Assembly (NCBI GenBank): GCA_022447585.1
Contig: JAKVAR010000006.1
Location: 434,001 to 498,000 of the forward strand
Origin: Crocinitomicaceae bacterium
Lineage (GTDB): Bacteria > Bacteroidota > Bacteroidia > Flavobacteriales_D > Crocinitomicaceae
DNA: 64,000 bases
Direction: 5' to 3'
Part shown: positions 9,213-18,428 of the stretch, in pieces
Layout: the number at the start of each line of letters is the position of its first letter
Position numbering within the stretch: the stretch's first letter is position 1
The notes under the pieces: generated by a model
What the model was told of the DNA's origin: nothing
Database searches by the model: none
Seen by the model: the letters and a program-made list of their open reading frames with translations, nothing else
Translations under genes and position numbers: made by a program

Positions 9213-10181
9213 TTATTTTTTGTCTTTTTTGATCTTATCCTTTTCCTCATTAAGGATACTATTGTTTAATTTTTCATCTTCTTCCTCCAGAGTTGGTTTT
9301 TCTTTGGTTAGGTTAAAAGACAATATTACTTCATGTGATCCTGATTGATAGTTACTCAATTTTGAAAGAGCATAATCAAATCCATATCCAATGGTGAATC
9401 GTTCTTTAACATTAATACCAACAGATATCCCAGCAGTAGCATCCGTTTTATAAAGTAAACCAATCCAAAATTTATTATTGAATGTTCCCTTTAACATACC
9501 TGTAATTTGGTATGGAACAGGTTTGGTGTATTTAAACAATATACTTGGCTGAAGTTCAATTTTTTTCTTTTTGAATTGGTAATTGTACCCAGCTATTCCA
9601 GTGAAATGGAAATCAAGATTACTATTATAACTCGTGAACCTGATTTCTTTGCCTAATAAATGATGAATAGATCCCATAACGAAGAATTTATCAGAGTGTA
9701 GATTAAATCCTGCTGCTACGTCTATGGCATTAGCGGAATATACAGTACCAGTTAGAACATCATCACCTTGATCTGCTAAAATTGCATCATATAACTTGAC
9801 TCTATATTGTAAATAACCCGGTTGAATACCTAGTCCAAGTTTGATGCTTTCATTTAACCGAAAATGATGTGCATAGTTTACGGAAAATGTAGTGGATTGC
9901 GTAATTCCAACATTCTCAGAAATAATTGAGGCGCCATACCCTATTTTACCTTCGTTCCTTACTGAACCATAAAAATTCCCCATTAAAAGAGAAGGAGCTC
10001 CTTGAAAGCCAACCCATTGATTTCTATAGCTCACATTTGCTACATGGATGTTTTTACTACCAGCAATAGCTGGGTTGTAATAAACATCATTTAAGAGAAA
10101 ATTTGAGTAAGAACCTCGCTGCTGACTATAGCAGAGATTGCTCAACAATAATGCAGTTGTTATATATAGTATAAGTTTCAT
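9213..10181 (-). CDS. PorP/SprF family T9SS outer-membrane protein (first copy)
   Basis: A 322-residue predicted beta barrel. Signal peptide at 1-19, then GSYSNFLLNDVYYNPAIAGS and VSYRNQWVGFQGAPS, the PorP/SprF signature. The C-terminus is long and charged (EEEDEKLNNSILNEEKDKIKKDKK), unlike its paralogue at 4475-5467. The ATG overlaps the TAA of the upstream adhesin (TAATG at 10179-10183), so the two are translationally coupled and this barrel is likely dedicated to that adhesin. Confidence 0.9.
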   Translation of the reverse strand: MKLILYITTALLLSNLCYSQQRGSYSNFLLNDVYYNPAIAGSKNIHVANVSYRNQWVGFQGAPSLLMGNFYGSVRNEGKIGYGASIISENVGITQSTTFSVNYAHHFRLNESIKLGLGIQPGYLQYRVKLYDAILADQGDDVLTGTVYSANAIDVAAGFNLHSDKFFVMGSIHHLLGKEIRFTSYNSNLDFHFTGIAGYNYQFKKKKIELQPSILFKYTKPVPYQITGMLKGTFNNKFWIGLLYKTDATAGISVGINVKERFTIGYGFDYALSKLSNYQSGSHEVILSFNLTKEKPTLEEEDEKLNNSILNEEKDKIKKDKK

Positions 10182-13100
10182 TAGTCTTTACTTTTTAATA
10201 CGAGTATTGAACCCTTAAAAATTTCATCAGAACTACTGTTCTCGTTAAGTTCAATGATATAGAAGTACGTACCATCAGGTACTAAATCATCATTGAATGT
10301 GCCGTCCCAAGGTTCATAAGCTCCTTGTGACTCAAAAAGGAGTTGTCCCCACTCGTTGTATATCGAAACTCGTGCATTTGGATAAAGTAGGTTTAAGAAA
10401 TCTAGCTTCCATACATCATTTTTACCATCATTATTTGGACTAATGGCGTTAGGAATAAGCGTATTAATCTCTGTTGTCACAGTGTTTATTTGGATTAACT
10501 GAGATGCACTGTCTGTGCAGCCTAAATCACCTGTTGCAATTAAAGATACGGTATAGGAACCATTGCTAAAATACGTATAAGATGGATCTTCAAGATTGGA
10601 TACTGCTCCTGTATCAAATGACCAGAAATAATTGATTGAATTACTTGAAGTGTTAATAAAATTGAAAACTGCTCCAATATTTAAACCATTATTCGTATTA
10701 AAAGAAAAGTCTGCAATTGGTAATGAAGGAACACTTATGACTTGCGTACTCGTATCATAACAATTTTCGCCAGTACCTACAATCTGAGTAATTGTATAGT
10801 CTCCATTGGCTGCAAATGCTTGTGTTGGGTTTTGAATATTTGCATCACCTTGTCCTCCAAAATCATAAAACCAAGAGTCGATTGCAGAGTCGATCGCAGT
10901 CGATTGATCGGTAAAACTTATAGAGACTTGATTGTTAGGACAGCTAGCCGTATAAGTAAAATCAGATGTTGGGATTTCATAGACATTGACGGATTTGATA
11001 ACGGTATCAGAACAACCATAAGTTGAAGTGACAATTAGTTGGACATCATAAGATCCATGTGTAGCATATAAATGCGCTGTATTTTGGGTTGAAGCATTGT
11101 TGTTATCGCCAAAATCCCATTGCCAATTATCAATCGCACCAAATCCTTGGAAGGAATTATCTGTATAAACAGCTTCTTCATATAGGCATTCCTCTGTATA
11201 AATGAAATTGGCTATTGGAGCATCAATAAATGTTATTTGAACGTTATCAGAGACATCCAAGCATCCAGGGCTGTTTGTAGACGTTAATGTTAAGAATAAA
11301 TTTCCATTTGAAACTTCCGTGGATGTCGGAGAATATTGACTATTCAAATCTGTATTGGATGTAGAGTAAACACCTGCGCCGCCTGACCAAATTCCAGTTG
11401 TGGTAGATCCTCCAATTACACCACTTAAATCAAAAGTTGAGTCGTTTTTACATACAAGTAAATTTGCTCCAGCCTCCACTGTAGGTGATTGAGTGAAGTT
11501 GATCACAACACTATCATATTCGATTGAACAATTGTTATTTGATGTTGACTCTAGGTAGAGAAGTATGCTTCCATTCGAAATATCCAAAGGACTTGGGTTG
11601 TATGTTGCATTTAGGGTTAGGTTATCAGGAATGAAATTACCATTTCCAGAAGAAGTCCATTTTCCCGTAGTAGTTGCACCACTAACATTACCATTTAAGT
11701 TGATGATCGGGTTGTTTTCACAAACATTTATTGTATCAAGACCTGCATCTACTGCCGGCGGAGGCGTAAACACAATCTCCATTGTATCTGTTTCTGGAAG
11801 GCAAGAGCCAAAGTTTGTTGACGTTAATACCAGTTGAACAGAACCATTTGATAAATCTAATGGACTTGGCTCATAAACGGCATTTAAGGTTGTGTTATCA
11901 GGGTTAAATATACCTGTTCCTAGAGTTGACCATTGGCCAGTCGTGGCGCCTCCTATAACGGATCCGTTCAGGTCCGTAAGTGAGGCGTTTTCGCAAACAG
12001 ATTGATCGGCCGAAGCGGAAACTATCGGTGCTGGTTCAACAGTTAATAAGAGCGTATCTTTCTTAATCGGGCAAACTCCTGTTGATGTTAGGATTAATTT
12101 TATGGATGAAAGTAGTGTGTCTAATGGGTCAGGGATATATTCATTCAATAAATTATTTGCTGGGCTAGAAAATGTCCCAAAACCAGTATTGCTCCAGACT
12201 CCTGTTACAGTTCCTCCGCCAACAAGACCGTTTAAGGGAATTGAAGTGTTTGCGCAAATTATAGCGTTGTTACCAGCATTAACAAAAGGGTAGGAAGAAA
12301 ACTCAGAAAGATAACCATAAGCACTACCTGAGCTGTTATTTCCCGATAAAATACCAAGACCAAAAATGTCTCCAGAGTTTGTTACTTTGTTATAAGACCC
12401 AACCGGGACGTCTGTTGTGTTAAAATGCAATTGTGCGACTTTATATTCTCCACTTGTACCCGGTACATCGGAAAATGCACCTGCAGGAATTAGTGATGCG
12501 TTCCCGTTTAGCTCGAATTGATTTTCAAATCCTGTTCTAGTATATAAAGTTAGCCCCAGAGAATCGGAAGAAGACCTTGTAAAAGCTGTTTCGTAGGTCC
12601 CGGCACAAAATAAATTAGGTACTTGAGCCATACTTAATTCACAACCATACCCAGAGATATGAGTTGTGTAAACTGGTTTAGAACAACTGATGTAATTAAA
12701 AGTGTCAGAAAGAATAAGCTCATAAGTTTCACCAGAATTTATAAGAGCTGAGGTTGTTGTTGTATTATTAATAGTAATAGATGTTCCGTTTTCAATCCCC
12801 AAAATATATACGCGATCATGATCTCCAGTTCCTTTGTGAACGATATAATCTTCTCCTGTATATGTGGTAGAGGTTAATTGGTCACCCAAAGATGTTTGGC
12901 ATGTACTATTGGTTAATGCTCCAGAAAATATGGTTACAGCAATTGGTTTGTCAGAAGCAACAATAGATCCTGCGAGTGTTGAAGCCGCAGTAACATTCAT
13001 ATCTCTTGCGCTATAGGTTTCACCTTCATTAAGGTTGACTATAAATGTAACGTCTTGGGCGTGGCCGGTAATTGCAGTCCTAGGGGTTATTAAAACCGTT

Positions 13101-13606
13101 GTATTATCTTCAGAAGCAACAATATCGATAGAAGAAAATGATGCAGGGCTGGTTGCTGAGTTGTTCCAAAATGTATGAAATGGCGTATAGAAATTGGTTC
13201 CTAATGCTTTGTTTCCTTTCAATGAAAAAAATTCTTTGTTTGATGAATTATTAAGTTCATAATAAGCACTTATTTGATTTGTTGAGGTGATTTTTATCCC
13301 GTTGTTTGAAATAACGTCTGCTGCTGGGCTCTCGATGCTTGCCAAAAAGGGAGTTAAATCAACAGTAGAATTAGTGTTTGCTGGGATATTTATATTAATA
13401 GGGGTAAAACTACCATTTGCAGGTAATGAAATATTTACATCTGCCGGATTATCATAGGTAAGAAAGTTTAATAATATTGGATTATCACCTGATGAAGCTG
13501 AAACTTCGGGAGCTGCAAACCAAAAAACAGTGTCAATTTGCGCTTTTACATTCGTTAAAATGCATGTGAGCAGTACAACGAGAATAAGTTGTGTGTAATT
13601 CTTCAT
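10181..13606 (-). CDS. Giant T9SS adhesin, IgGFc-binding-like head, PKD, type B sorting domain
   Basis: First gene of the operon, 1141 residues from the ATG at 13606. The frame can be extended 17 codons upstream, but that adds non-signal residues and comes from the mRNA leader; from 13606 the protein begins with a clear signal peptide ending VKAQ. The head (about 20-465) is homologous along its length to that of the 5470-9201 adhesin (IDTVFWFAAPEV, KPVYTTHISGYGCELSMAQVP) and resembles IgGFc_binding domains. Four cysteine-framed modules follow, then three PKD domains (WQWDFGDN, WFYDFGGQ, YFWSFDTG) and a type B T9SS sorting domain (AISPNNDGKNDVW, IYNEWGQLLF, WDGTFND). Probably a surface adhesin exported with the coupled PorP. 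Confidence 0.88.
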   Translation of the reverse strand: MKNYTQLILVVLLTCILTNVKAQIDTVFWFAAPEVSASSGDNPILLNFLTYDNPADVNISLPANGSFTPININIPANTNSTVDLTPFLASIESPAADVISNNGIKITSTNQISAYYELNNSSNKEFFSLKGNKALGTNFYTPFHTFWNNSATSPASFSSIDIVASEDNTTVLITPRTAITGHAQDVTFIVNLNEGETYSARDMNVTAASTLAGSIVASDKPIAVTIFSGALTNSTCQTSLGDQLTSTTYTGEDYIVHKGTGDHDRVYILGIENGTSITINNTTTTSALINSGETYELILSDTFNYISCSKPVYTTHISGYGCELSMAQVPNLFCAGTYETAFTRSSSDSLGLTLYTRTGFENQFELNGNASLIPAGAFSDVPGTSGEYKVAQLHFNTTDVPVGSYNKVTNSGDIFGLGILSGNNSSGSAYGYLSEFSSYPFVNAGNNAIICANTSIPLNGLVGGGTVTGVWSNTGFGTFSSPANNLLNEYIPDPLDTLLSSIKLILTSTGVCPIKKDTLLLTVEPAPIVSASADQSVCENASLTDLNGSVIGGATTGQWSTLGTGIFNPDNTTLNAVYEPSPLDLSNGSVQLVLTSTNFGSCLPETDTMEIVFTPPPAVDAGLDTINVCENNPIINLNGNVSGATTTGKWTSSGNGNFIPDNLTLNATYNPSPLDISNGSILLYLESTSNNNCSIEYDSVVINFTQSPTVEAGANLLVCKNDSTFDLSGVIGGSTTTGIWSGGAGVYSTSNTDLNSQYSPTSTEVSNGNLFLTLTSTNSPGCLDVSDNVQITFIDAPIANFIYTEECLYEEAVYTDNSFQGFGAIDNWQWDFGDNNNASTQNTAHLYATHGSYDVQLIVTSTYGCSDTVIKSVNVYEIPTSDFTYTASCPNNQVSISFTDQSTAIDSAIDSWFYDFGGQGDANIQNPTQAFAANGDYTITQIVGTGENCYDTSTQVISVPSLPIADFSFNTNNGLNIGAVFNFINTSSNSINYFWSFDTGAVSNLEDPSYTYFSNGSYTVSLIATGDLGCTDSASQLIQINTVTTEINTLIPNAISPNNDGKNDVWKLDFLNLLYPNARVSIYNEWGQLLFESQGAYEPWDGTFNDDLVPDGTYFYIIELNENSSSDEIFKGSILVLKSKD
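11222..12286 (-). repeat. Four tandem cysteine-framed modules in adhesin 1
   Basis: Copies begin at AGNNAIIC, ASADQSVC, AGLDTINVC and AGANLLVC, each about 85-90 residues, with the second cysteine in TSTxxGxC or TSTGVC. They share the TTGxWS and YxPSPLD cores with the five modules of the other adhesin, so copy number differs between the paralogues (four against five). Confidence 0.75.
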
Positions 13607-13668
13607 TAATAGTAGTTCATTAGTGCGATGTTTCCCTTTTAAATAGGGGAAAACCAATTTTCTTAATA

Positions 13669-13676
13669 CAAATGTA
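13669..13676 (-). promoter_or_regulatory. -7 box for the adhesin operon
   Basis: On the minus strand the sequence is TACATTTG, an exact match to TAnnTTTG. Transcription would start near 13663, giving a leader of about 57 bases before the ATG at 13606. The leader holds a short hairpin (TTTCCC at 13631-13636 with GGGAAA at 13647-13652). No clear -33 TTG is visible at normal spacing. Confidence 0.5.
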
Positions 13677-13747
13677 GGGGAAAATTATTAATAATTAAAT
13701 AGTTAGCTTTTATAAGGAGTGATTCACCTTTTTTTTTGAATTAAAGG

Positions 13748-13755
13748 TATATTTG
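13748..13755 (+). promoter_or_regulatory. -7 box for cysS
   Basis: TATATTTG, an exact -7 consensus, placing the transcript start near 13760 and a leader of about 18 bases. It is divergent from the adhesin promoter about 75 bases away. No good -33 element. Confidence 0.5.
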
Positions 13756-13777
13756 TCTTTACACTTGATTATATAAA

Positions 13778-15250
13778 ATGAATTCACACGCAAAACAATT
13801 ATCAATTTACAATTCTCTGAAAGGAGAGAAGGTCGTTTTTACACCATTAAAAGATGGATTTGTAGGACTTTATGTATGTGGCCCTACTGTATACAGTAAC
13901 GTCCATCTTGGCAATTGTAGGACGTTTATTTCGTTTGATATGGTTTATCGGTACTTGATCCATTTAGGGTACAAAGTAAGATATGTAAGAAACATTACTG
14001 ATGTAGGTCATTTAGTTGATGATGCGGATGAAGGTGAAGATAAGATTGCGAAAAAAGCTCGACTAGAGCAATTAGAACCAATGGAAATTGTTCAACAATA
14101 TACATTGGATTTTCATAAAGTAATGGATCAGTTCAATAGTCTTCCGCCTAACATTGAACCAACGGCAACTGGACATATTATTGAGCAAATTGAAATGGTT
14201 CAAGCAATCATTGATAATGGATTTGGTTATGAATCAAACGGATCGGTTTATTTTGATGTGGAAAAATACAATGAGTCACACCCTTATGGTGAGCTTTCAG
14301 GTAGAAAAATTGAGGATTTAATTTCGAATACTAGGGATCTCGACGGTCAAAGTGAAAAACGAGCACCACTAGATTTCGCCTTGTGGAAAAATGCATCTAC
14401 TGAACACATCATGAAATGGCCTTCGCCCTGGGGAATCGGATTCCCAGGTTGGCATTTGGAATGTTCAGCGATGAGTACAAAATATTTAGGAGAAGAATTC
14501 GATATTCATGGCGGAGGAATGGATTTGAAGTTTCCGCATCACGAATGTGAAATTGCTCAAGGAACTGCTTCTAATGGAAAATGTCCTGTTCAATATTGGA
14601 TGCATGGAAACATGTTGACGTTGAACGGAAAGAAAATGAGTAAGTCTACAGGGAATTCAATTTTACCGCATGAGTTATTTTCAGGAGAGAACAATTTTAT
14701 GGAGAAACCTTTCGACCCTATGGTTGTCCGTTTCTTTATGATGCAAGCGCATTACCGTTCAACTTTAGACTTTACCTCGGAGGCATTAGCTGCAGCTGAA
14801 AAAGGATATGTTAGATTAACAGAGGCCTTGTCGACCATGAAAGGTTTGAAAACGGCTGATGAGTCATCAACTGATGTAAAGGAAATGATTAGTAGTTTCT
14901 ATAATGCAATGAACGATGACTTCAATGCTCCAATTCTAGTGGCAAATCTATTTGAAGCGGTGAAATTTATCAATTCTGTGAATGATGGTAAAGCAACGAT
15001 TTCAAATGCTGATCTTGAGTTCTTACAAGCAGAGATGAATGCATTTGTTGAGGATGTGCTTGGATTAAAACAGTCTGTTGGAGGCGGAGAAGATAAGTTG
15101 TCTCCTGTGATGGATTTAGTTTTAGATTTAAGACAAGAAGCGCGTGCAAATAAAGACTGGACAACTTCGGATAAAATTAGAGACGGTCTCGCTAACGCAG
15201 GAATCACTGTAAAAGATGCTAAAGAGGGCACAACCTGGACTAACTCTTAA
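13778..15250 (+). CDS. cysS: Cysteine--tRNA ligase
   Basis: Charges tRNA-Cys with cysteine in the cytoplasm. The 490-residue class I synthetase has the HIGH-type signature HLGN at 43-46 and KMSKS at 286-290. The four zinc ligands that select cysteine are all present: C34 (CGPTVY), C229 (LECSA), H254 and E258 (HHECE). The C-terminal domain ends [12 protein letters not shown], a normal family ending, and the length is typical. Monocistronic as far as can be seen: its own -7 box lies upstream and a 366-base gap follows. Confidence 0.97.
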   Translation: MNSHAKQLSIYNSLKGEKVVFTPLKDGFVGLYVCGPTVYSNVHLGNCRTFISFDMVYRYLIHLGYKVRYVRNITDVGHLVDDADEGEDKIAKKARLEQLEPMEIVQQYTLDFHKVMDQFNSLPPNIEPTATGHIIEQIEMVQAIIDNGFGYESNGSVYFDVEKYNESHPYGELSGRKIEDLISNTRDLDGQSEKRAPLDFALWKNASTEHIMKWPSPWGIGFPGWHLECSAMSTKYLGEEFDIHGGGMDLKFPHHECEIAQGTASNGKCPVQYWMHGNMLTLNGKKMSKSTGNSILPHELFSGENNFMEKPFDPMVVRFFMMQAHYRSTLDFTSEALAAAEKGYVRLTEALSTMKGLKTADESSTDVKEMISSFYNAMNDDFNAPILVANLFEAVKFINSVNDGKATISNADLEFLQAEMNAFVEDVLGLKQSVGGGEDKLSPVMDLVLDLRQEARANKDWTTSDKIRDGLANAGITVKDAKEGTTWTNS

Positions 15251-15616
15251 GTGATTCCTGTTCTTCACTTTATAAAAGATTTTTACTTGGTCTGAGTAAA
15301 CAATTACTGAGGTCTACAAATTCCTTTGGTAAGAATATGGGAGAGTTTATAAATGCTGTTTCAAAGAAGGTTTAGTCATAAGTTTTTGGATTTCACGCAA
15401 GGAATGTGATGAGTCAATCTATTATCGAACTGCTTTGACATACTAATTACATCAAGCAAAGTGCTCATTTGAAAATTAAAAATTCTACATCTGAAATTCT
15501 TCTTATGCTAAAAAGTAGTATTATTACTGCACGGAAAAATTTAAACAATTAAGTTGACTTTTAAACGCATTACTTTAAACTAATCGCGTGTTACGGTCAA
15601 TTCATAACTATTATAG
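15251..15616. other. Intergenic, nothing certain
   Basis: Between cysS and polA. A frame shifted by one base from cysS stays open to 15373 and looks mildly protein-like, but has no start or recognisable family. TTG (15554-15556) and TACTTTAA (15571-15578) resemble promoter elements but are only 14 bases apart. No RNA gene seen. Confidence 0.35.
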
Positions 15617-18424
15617 ATGATTTCTTCAGAACACGATAAAAAACTGTTTCTAATTGACGCATATGCCCTTATTTTTAGAGCGTATTTTGCGTTTTCTAAG
15701 AACCCTAGAATAAATTCGAAAGGACAAAACACTTCAGCGGCATTTGGATTTACGAATGCTTTAATCGATGTGATTAAAAATGAGAAACCAACTCATTTAG
15801 CTGTTGTTTTCGATCCTCCCGGAGGGTCAGTGAGTCGTAGAGAAGAGTTTACTGAATACAAAGCGCATCGAGAAGAGACACCAGAAGGAATTGTTTCGAT
15901 GATTCAGCCAATTAAGGATATCGTTAATGCGTTCAATGTTCCGATTTTGGAAGTTGCTGGTTTTGAGGCGGATGATACAATCGGTACTTTATCTGTCATT
16001 GCTGAAAAAGCTGGATTCACAACTTATATGATGACACCGGATAAGGATTATGCCCAACTCGTAACAGAGAATGTTTTAATGTTTAGACCGGGAAGAGGTG
16101 GAAATCCTGCCGAAATTTGGGATGTAGAAAAAGTACTTGAAAAATTTGATGTATCTAATGTTAAGCAGGTAATTGATATTCTTGGACTACAAGGTGATGC
16201 TGCCGATAATATCCCAGGTATTCCAGGTATTGGACCAAAAACAGCATCTAAATTATTGAAGTTATATGGATCTTTAGAGGGAATTATTGAGAACTCGGAT
16301 AAACTCAAAGGAAAGCAAAAAGAGAATGTTGAAAATTTTGCAGAGCAAGGTTTGATGTCTAAATCATTGGCTACGATAATTCTTGATGTAGACGTTGATT
16401 TTAATGAGGATGAGTTAGTGATGTGTCCTGCAGATTCAGATAAAATAAGAAAAGTCTTTACGGATTTGGAGTTCAGAAATCTCGCGCGCAGAGTGTTGGG
16501 TGAAGATATCGTAGTTTCTGCTGCTCCTATTATGGATACGAACGGACAAATGGATTTGTTTGGGAAACAATCAATCGCGGAAGAGATAAAACCCACAGAA
16601 CCAGAAGATTTCAAAACCATTTCAACGGAGAATCACAGTTATCATTTAATCTCAACTCCCGAAGAGAGGAAAGAATTACTTGATATTCTGATGAAACAAA
16701 AAAAGGTTTGTTTTGATACAGAGACAGATAGTGTCGAGGCATTGCATGCAAACCTAGTTGGAATAGCTTTTAGTTATAAGGCTGGAGAGGCATTTTACGT
16801 TTCTACTCCAACAGATTTTCAACAGACTAAAGAGATTGTTGAAGAGTTTAGACCATTCTTTGAATCAACGAAAATTGAGAAAGTTGCGCATAATATCAAG
16901 TATGATATTAAAGTGATTAATAGATACGATGTTGCAGTGGAGGCTCCAATTTTTGATACTATGATAGCTCATTATTTAATTAATCCTGATTCTAAACAAA
17001 GCATGGATTTCTTAGCTGAGTTTTACCTAAAATATAAGCCAGTTTCTATCGAAAGTTTAATTGGTAAGAAAGGAAAGAATCAGAAGACAATGGCGGATCT
17101 GACGCCTGAAGAGGTTTATGAATATGCTTGTGAAGATGCTGATATTACATTCCAGTTGATGGAGATTTTTGAACCGGAAATTCAGAAAGAACACTTGAAA
17201 GAATTGTTCTATAACATGGAAATGCCATTAGTGGATGTCTTGAAATCGATGGAGCAAGAAGGAATCGCAATTGATTCAGAAGGTCTGACGAAATATTCTG
17301 TTGAATTAGGAGCTACTTTAGAAGAGTTAGATGCTTTAATTAAAGCAGAAGCGGGGATGGATTTCAATATTGATTCACCAAAACAATTAGGTGAAGTTCT
17401 GTTTGATCATATGCAAATTACGACTAAAGCTAAAAAGACAAAAACAGGACAATATAAAACAGGTGAGGATATACTCCAAAAGCTAGTTCACACTCATGCG
17501 ATTATTCCTATGATTTTGGATTATCGCCAACTTAGAAAATTAAAGAATACCTACGTAGACCCTTTGCCAACATTGATGGATGAGGTAGATGGCAGAATTC
17601 ATACGAGTTACATGCAAACTGTTGCAGCAACTGGTCGTTTGAGTTCGAACAATCCAAACCTTCAAAATATTCCAATTCGTTCTGATAAAGGAAAGGAAAT
17701 TAGAAGGTCTTTTATTCCTCGTGGAGATGGTTTCCAATTGATGGCTGCAGATTACTCACAAATAGAATTACGTATCATAGCTGCATTAAGTGAAGATGAC
17801 AATATGATAGATGCTTTCAGAACTGGAGTAGATATTCATAAGGCAACTGCATCTAGGGTATTCAATGTTCCCTTGGAAGAAGTAACAAGAGATCAACGTA
17901 GCTCTGCAAAAGCAGTCAATTTCGGAATAATTTACGGTCAATCTGCATTCGGCTTGGCTCAAAATTTAAATATTTCGAGGAAAGAAGCGAAGCAAATTAT
18001 TGATAGCTACTTCGAACAATATCCAACAATTAAAGGATACATGGATGGAGCGGTAACAAAGGCTCGCGAGAATGGGTACGTGGAAACAATAATGAAACGC
18101 AGACGCTATTTGAGTGATATTAATTCAGCGAATGCAGTAGTACGTGGTTTTGCAGAAAGAAATGCGGTAAATGCACCAATTCAAGGTTCTGCCGCTGATG
18201 TTATTAAACTGGCTATGATTGGTGTTCATGGAGCAATGAAAGAAGCAAACTTGAAATCGAAGATGTTACTCCAAGTGCATGATGAACTTGTCTTTGATGT
18301 GCACGAAAGTGAAGTTGAACTGATGCAAAATCTAGTTAGGAAAGAAATGGAATCAGCTGTAGAATTAGCCGTCCCTATGGAAGTAGAAATGGAAGTAGCT
18401 GATAACTGGTTAGACGCACACTAA
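15617..18424 (+). CDS. polA: DNA polymerase I
   Basis: Repair and Okazaki-fragment polymerase, 935 residues with all three domains. The N-terminal 5'-3' exonuclease (about 8-295) shows the FEADD and GDAADNIPGIPGIGPKTA helix-hairpin-helix motifs. The 3'-5' proofreading domain (about 345-520) keeps its metal-binding residues: D367 and E369 (DTE), D430 and the YxxxD pair Y503/D507; several other Pol I proteins have lost these. The polymerase domain (about 530-935) has DYSQIELR at 712-719, the O-helix RSSAKAVNFGIIYG, and QVHDELVFDV. The 7TM gene behind it starts four bases after the stop, suggesting co-transcription. Confidence 0.97.
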   Translation: MISSEHDKKLFLIDAYALIFRAYFAFSKNPRINSKGQNTSAAFGFTNALIDVIKNEKPTHLAVVFDPPGGSVSRREEFTEYKAHREETPEGIVSMIQPIKDIVNAFNVPILEVAGFEADDTIGTLSVIAEKAGFTTYMMTPDKDYAQLVTENVLMFRPGRGGNPAEIWDVEKVLEKFDVSNVKQVIDILGLQGDAADNIPGIPGIGPKTASKLLKLYGSLEGIIENSDKLKGKQKENVENFAEQGLMSKSLATIILDVDVDFNEDELVMCPADSDKIRKVFTDLEFRNLARRVLGEDIVVSAAPIMDTNGQMDLFGKQSIAEEIKPTEPEDFKTISTENHSYHLISTPEERKELLDILMKQKKVCFDTETDSVEALHANLVGIAFSYKAGEAFYVSTPTDFQQTKEIVEEFRPFFESTKIEKVAHNIKYDIKVINRYDVAVEAPIFDTMIAHYLINPDSKQSMDFLAEFYLKYKPVSIESLIGKKGKNQKTMADLTPEEVYEYACEDADITFQLMEIFEPEIQKEHLKELFYNMEMPLVDVLKSMEQEGIAIDSEGLTKYSVELGATLEELDALIKAEAGMDFNIDSPKQLGEVLFDHMQITTKAKKTKTGQYKTGEDILQKLVHTHAIIPMILDYRQLRKLKNTYVDPLPTLMDEVDGRIHTSYMQTVAATGRLSSNNPNLQNIPIRSDKGKEIRRSFIPRGDGFQLMAADYSQIELRIIAALSEDDNMIDAFRTGVDIHKATASRVFNVPLEEVTRDQRSSAKAVNFGIIYGQSAFGLAQNLNISRKEAKQIIDSYFEQYPTIKGYMDGAVTKARENGYVETIMKRRRYLSDINSANAVVRGFAERNAVNAPIQGSAADVIKLAMIGVHGAMKEANLKSKMLLQVHDELVFDVHESEVELMQNLVRKEMESAVELAVPMEVEMEVADNWLDAH

Positions 18425-18428
18425 ACTT

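Noticed and set aside
2359-13606. A complete type IX secretion system
   Set aside because: Only PorP/SprF-type accessory barrels, cargo and an OmpA anchor are here; core components (SprA, GldK-N, PorV and others) are not seen.
15241-15373. Frame open for about 42 codons just after cysS, with protein-like composition (YKRFLLGLSKQLL...)
   Set aside because: No start codon, no known family, and a stretch this long without a stop is expected by chance in some frames. The YidD motif that sometimes follows cysS is absent.
16048-16620. Long antisense open frame inside polA
   Set aside because: It is a shadow of the polA reading frame; the sense strand has clear polymerase domains and the antisense product resembles nothing.
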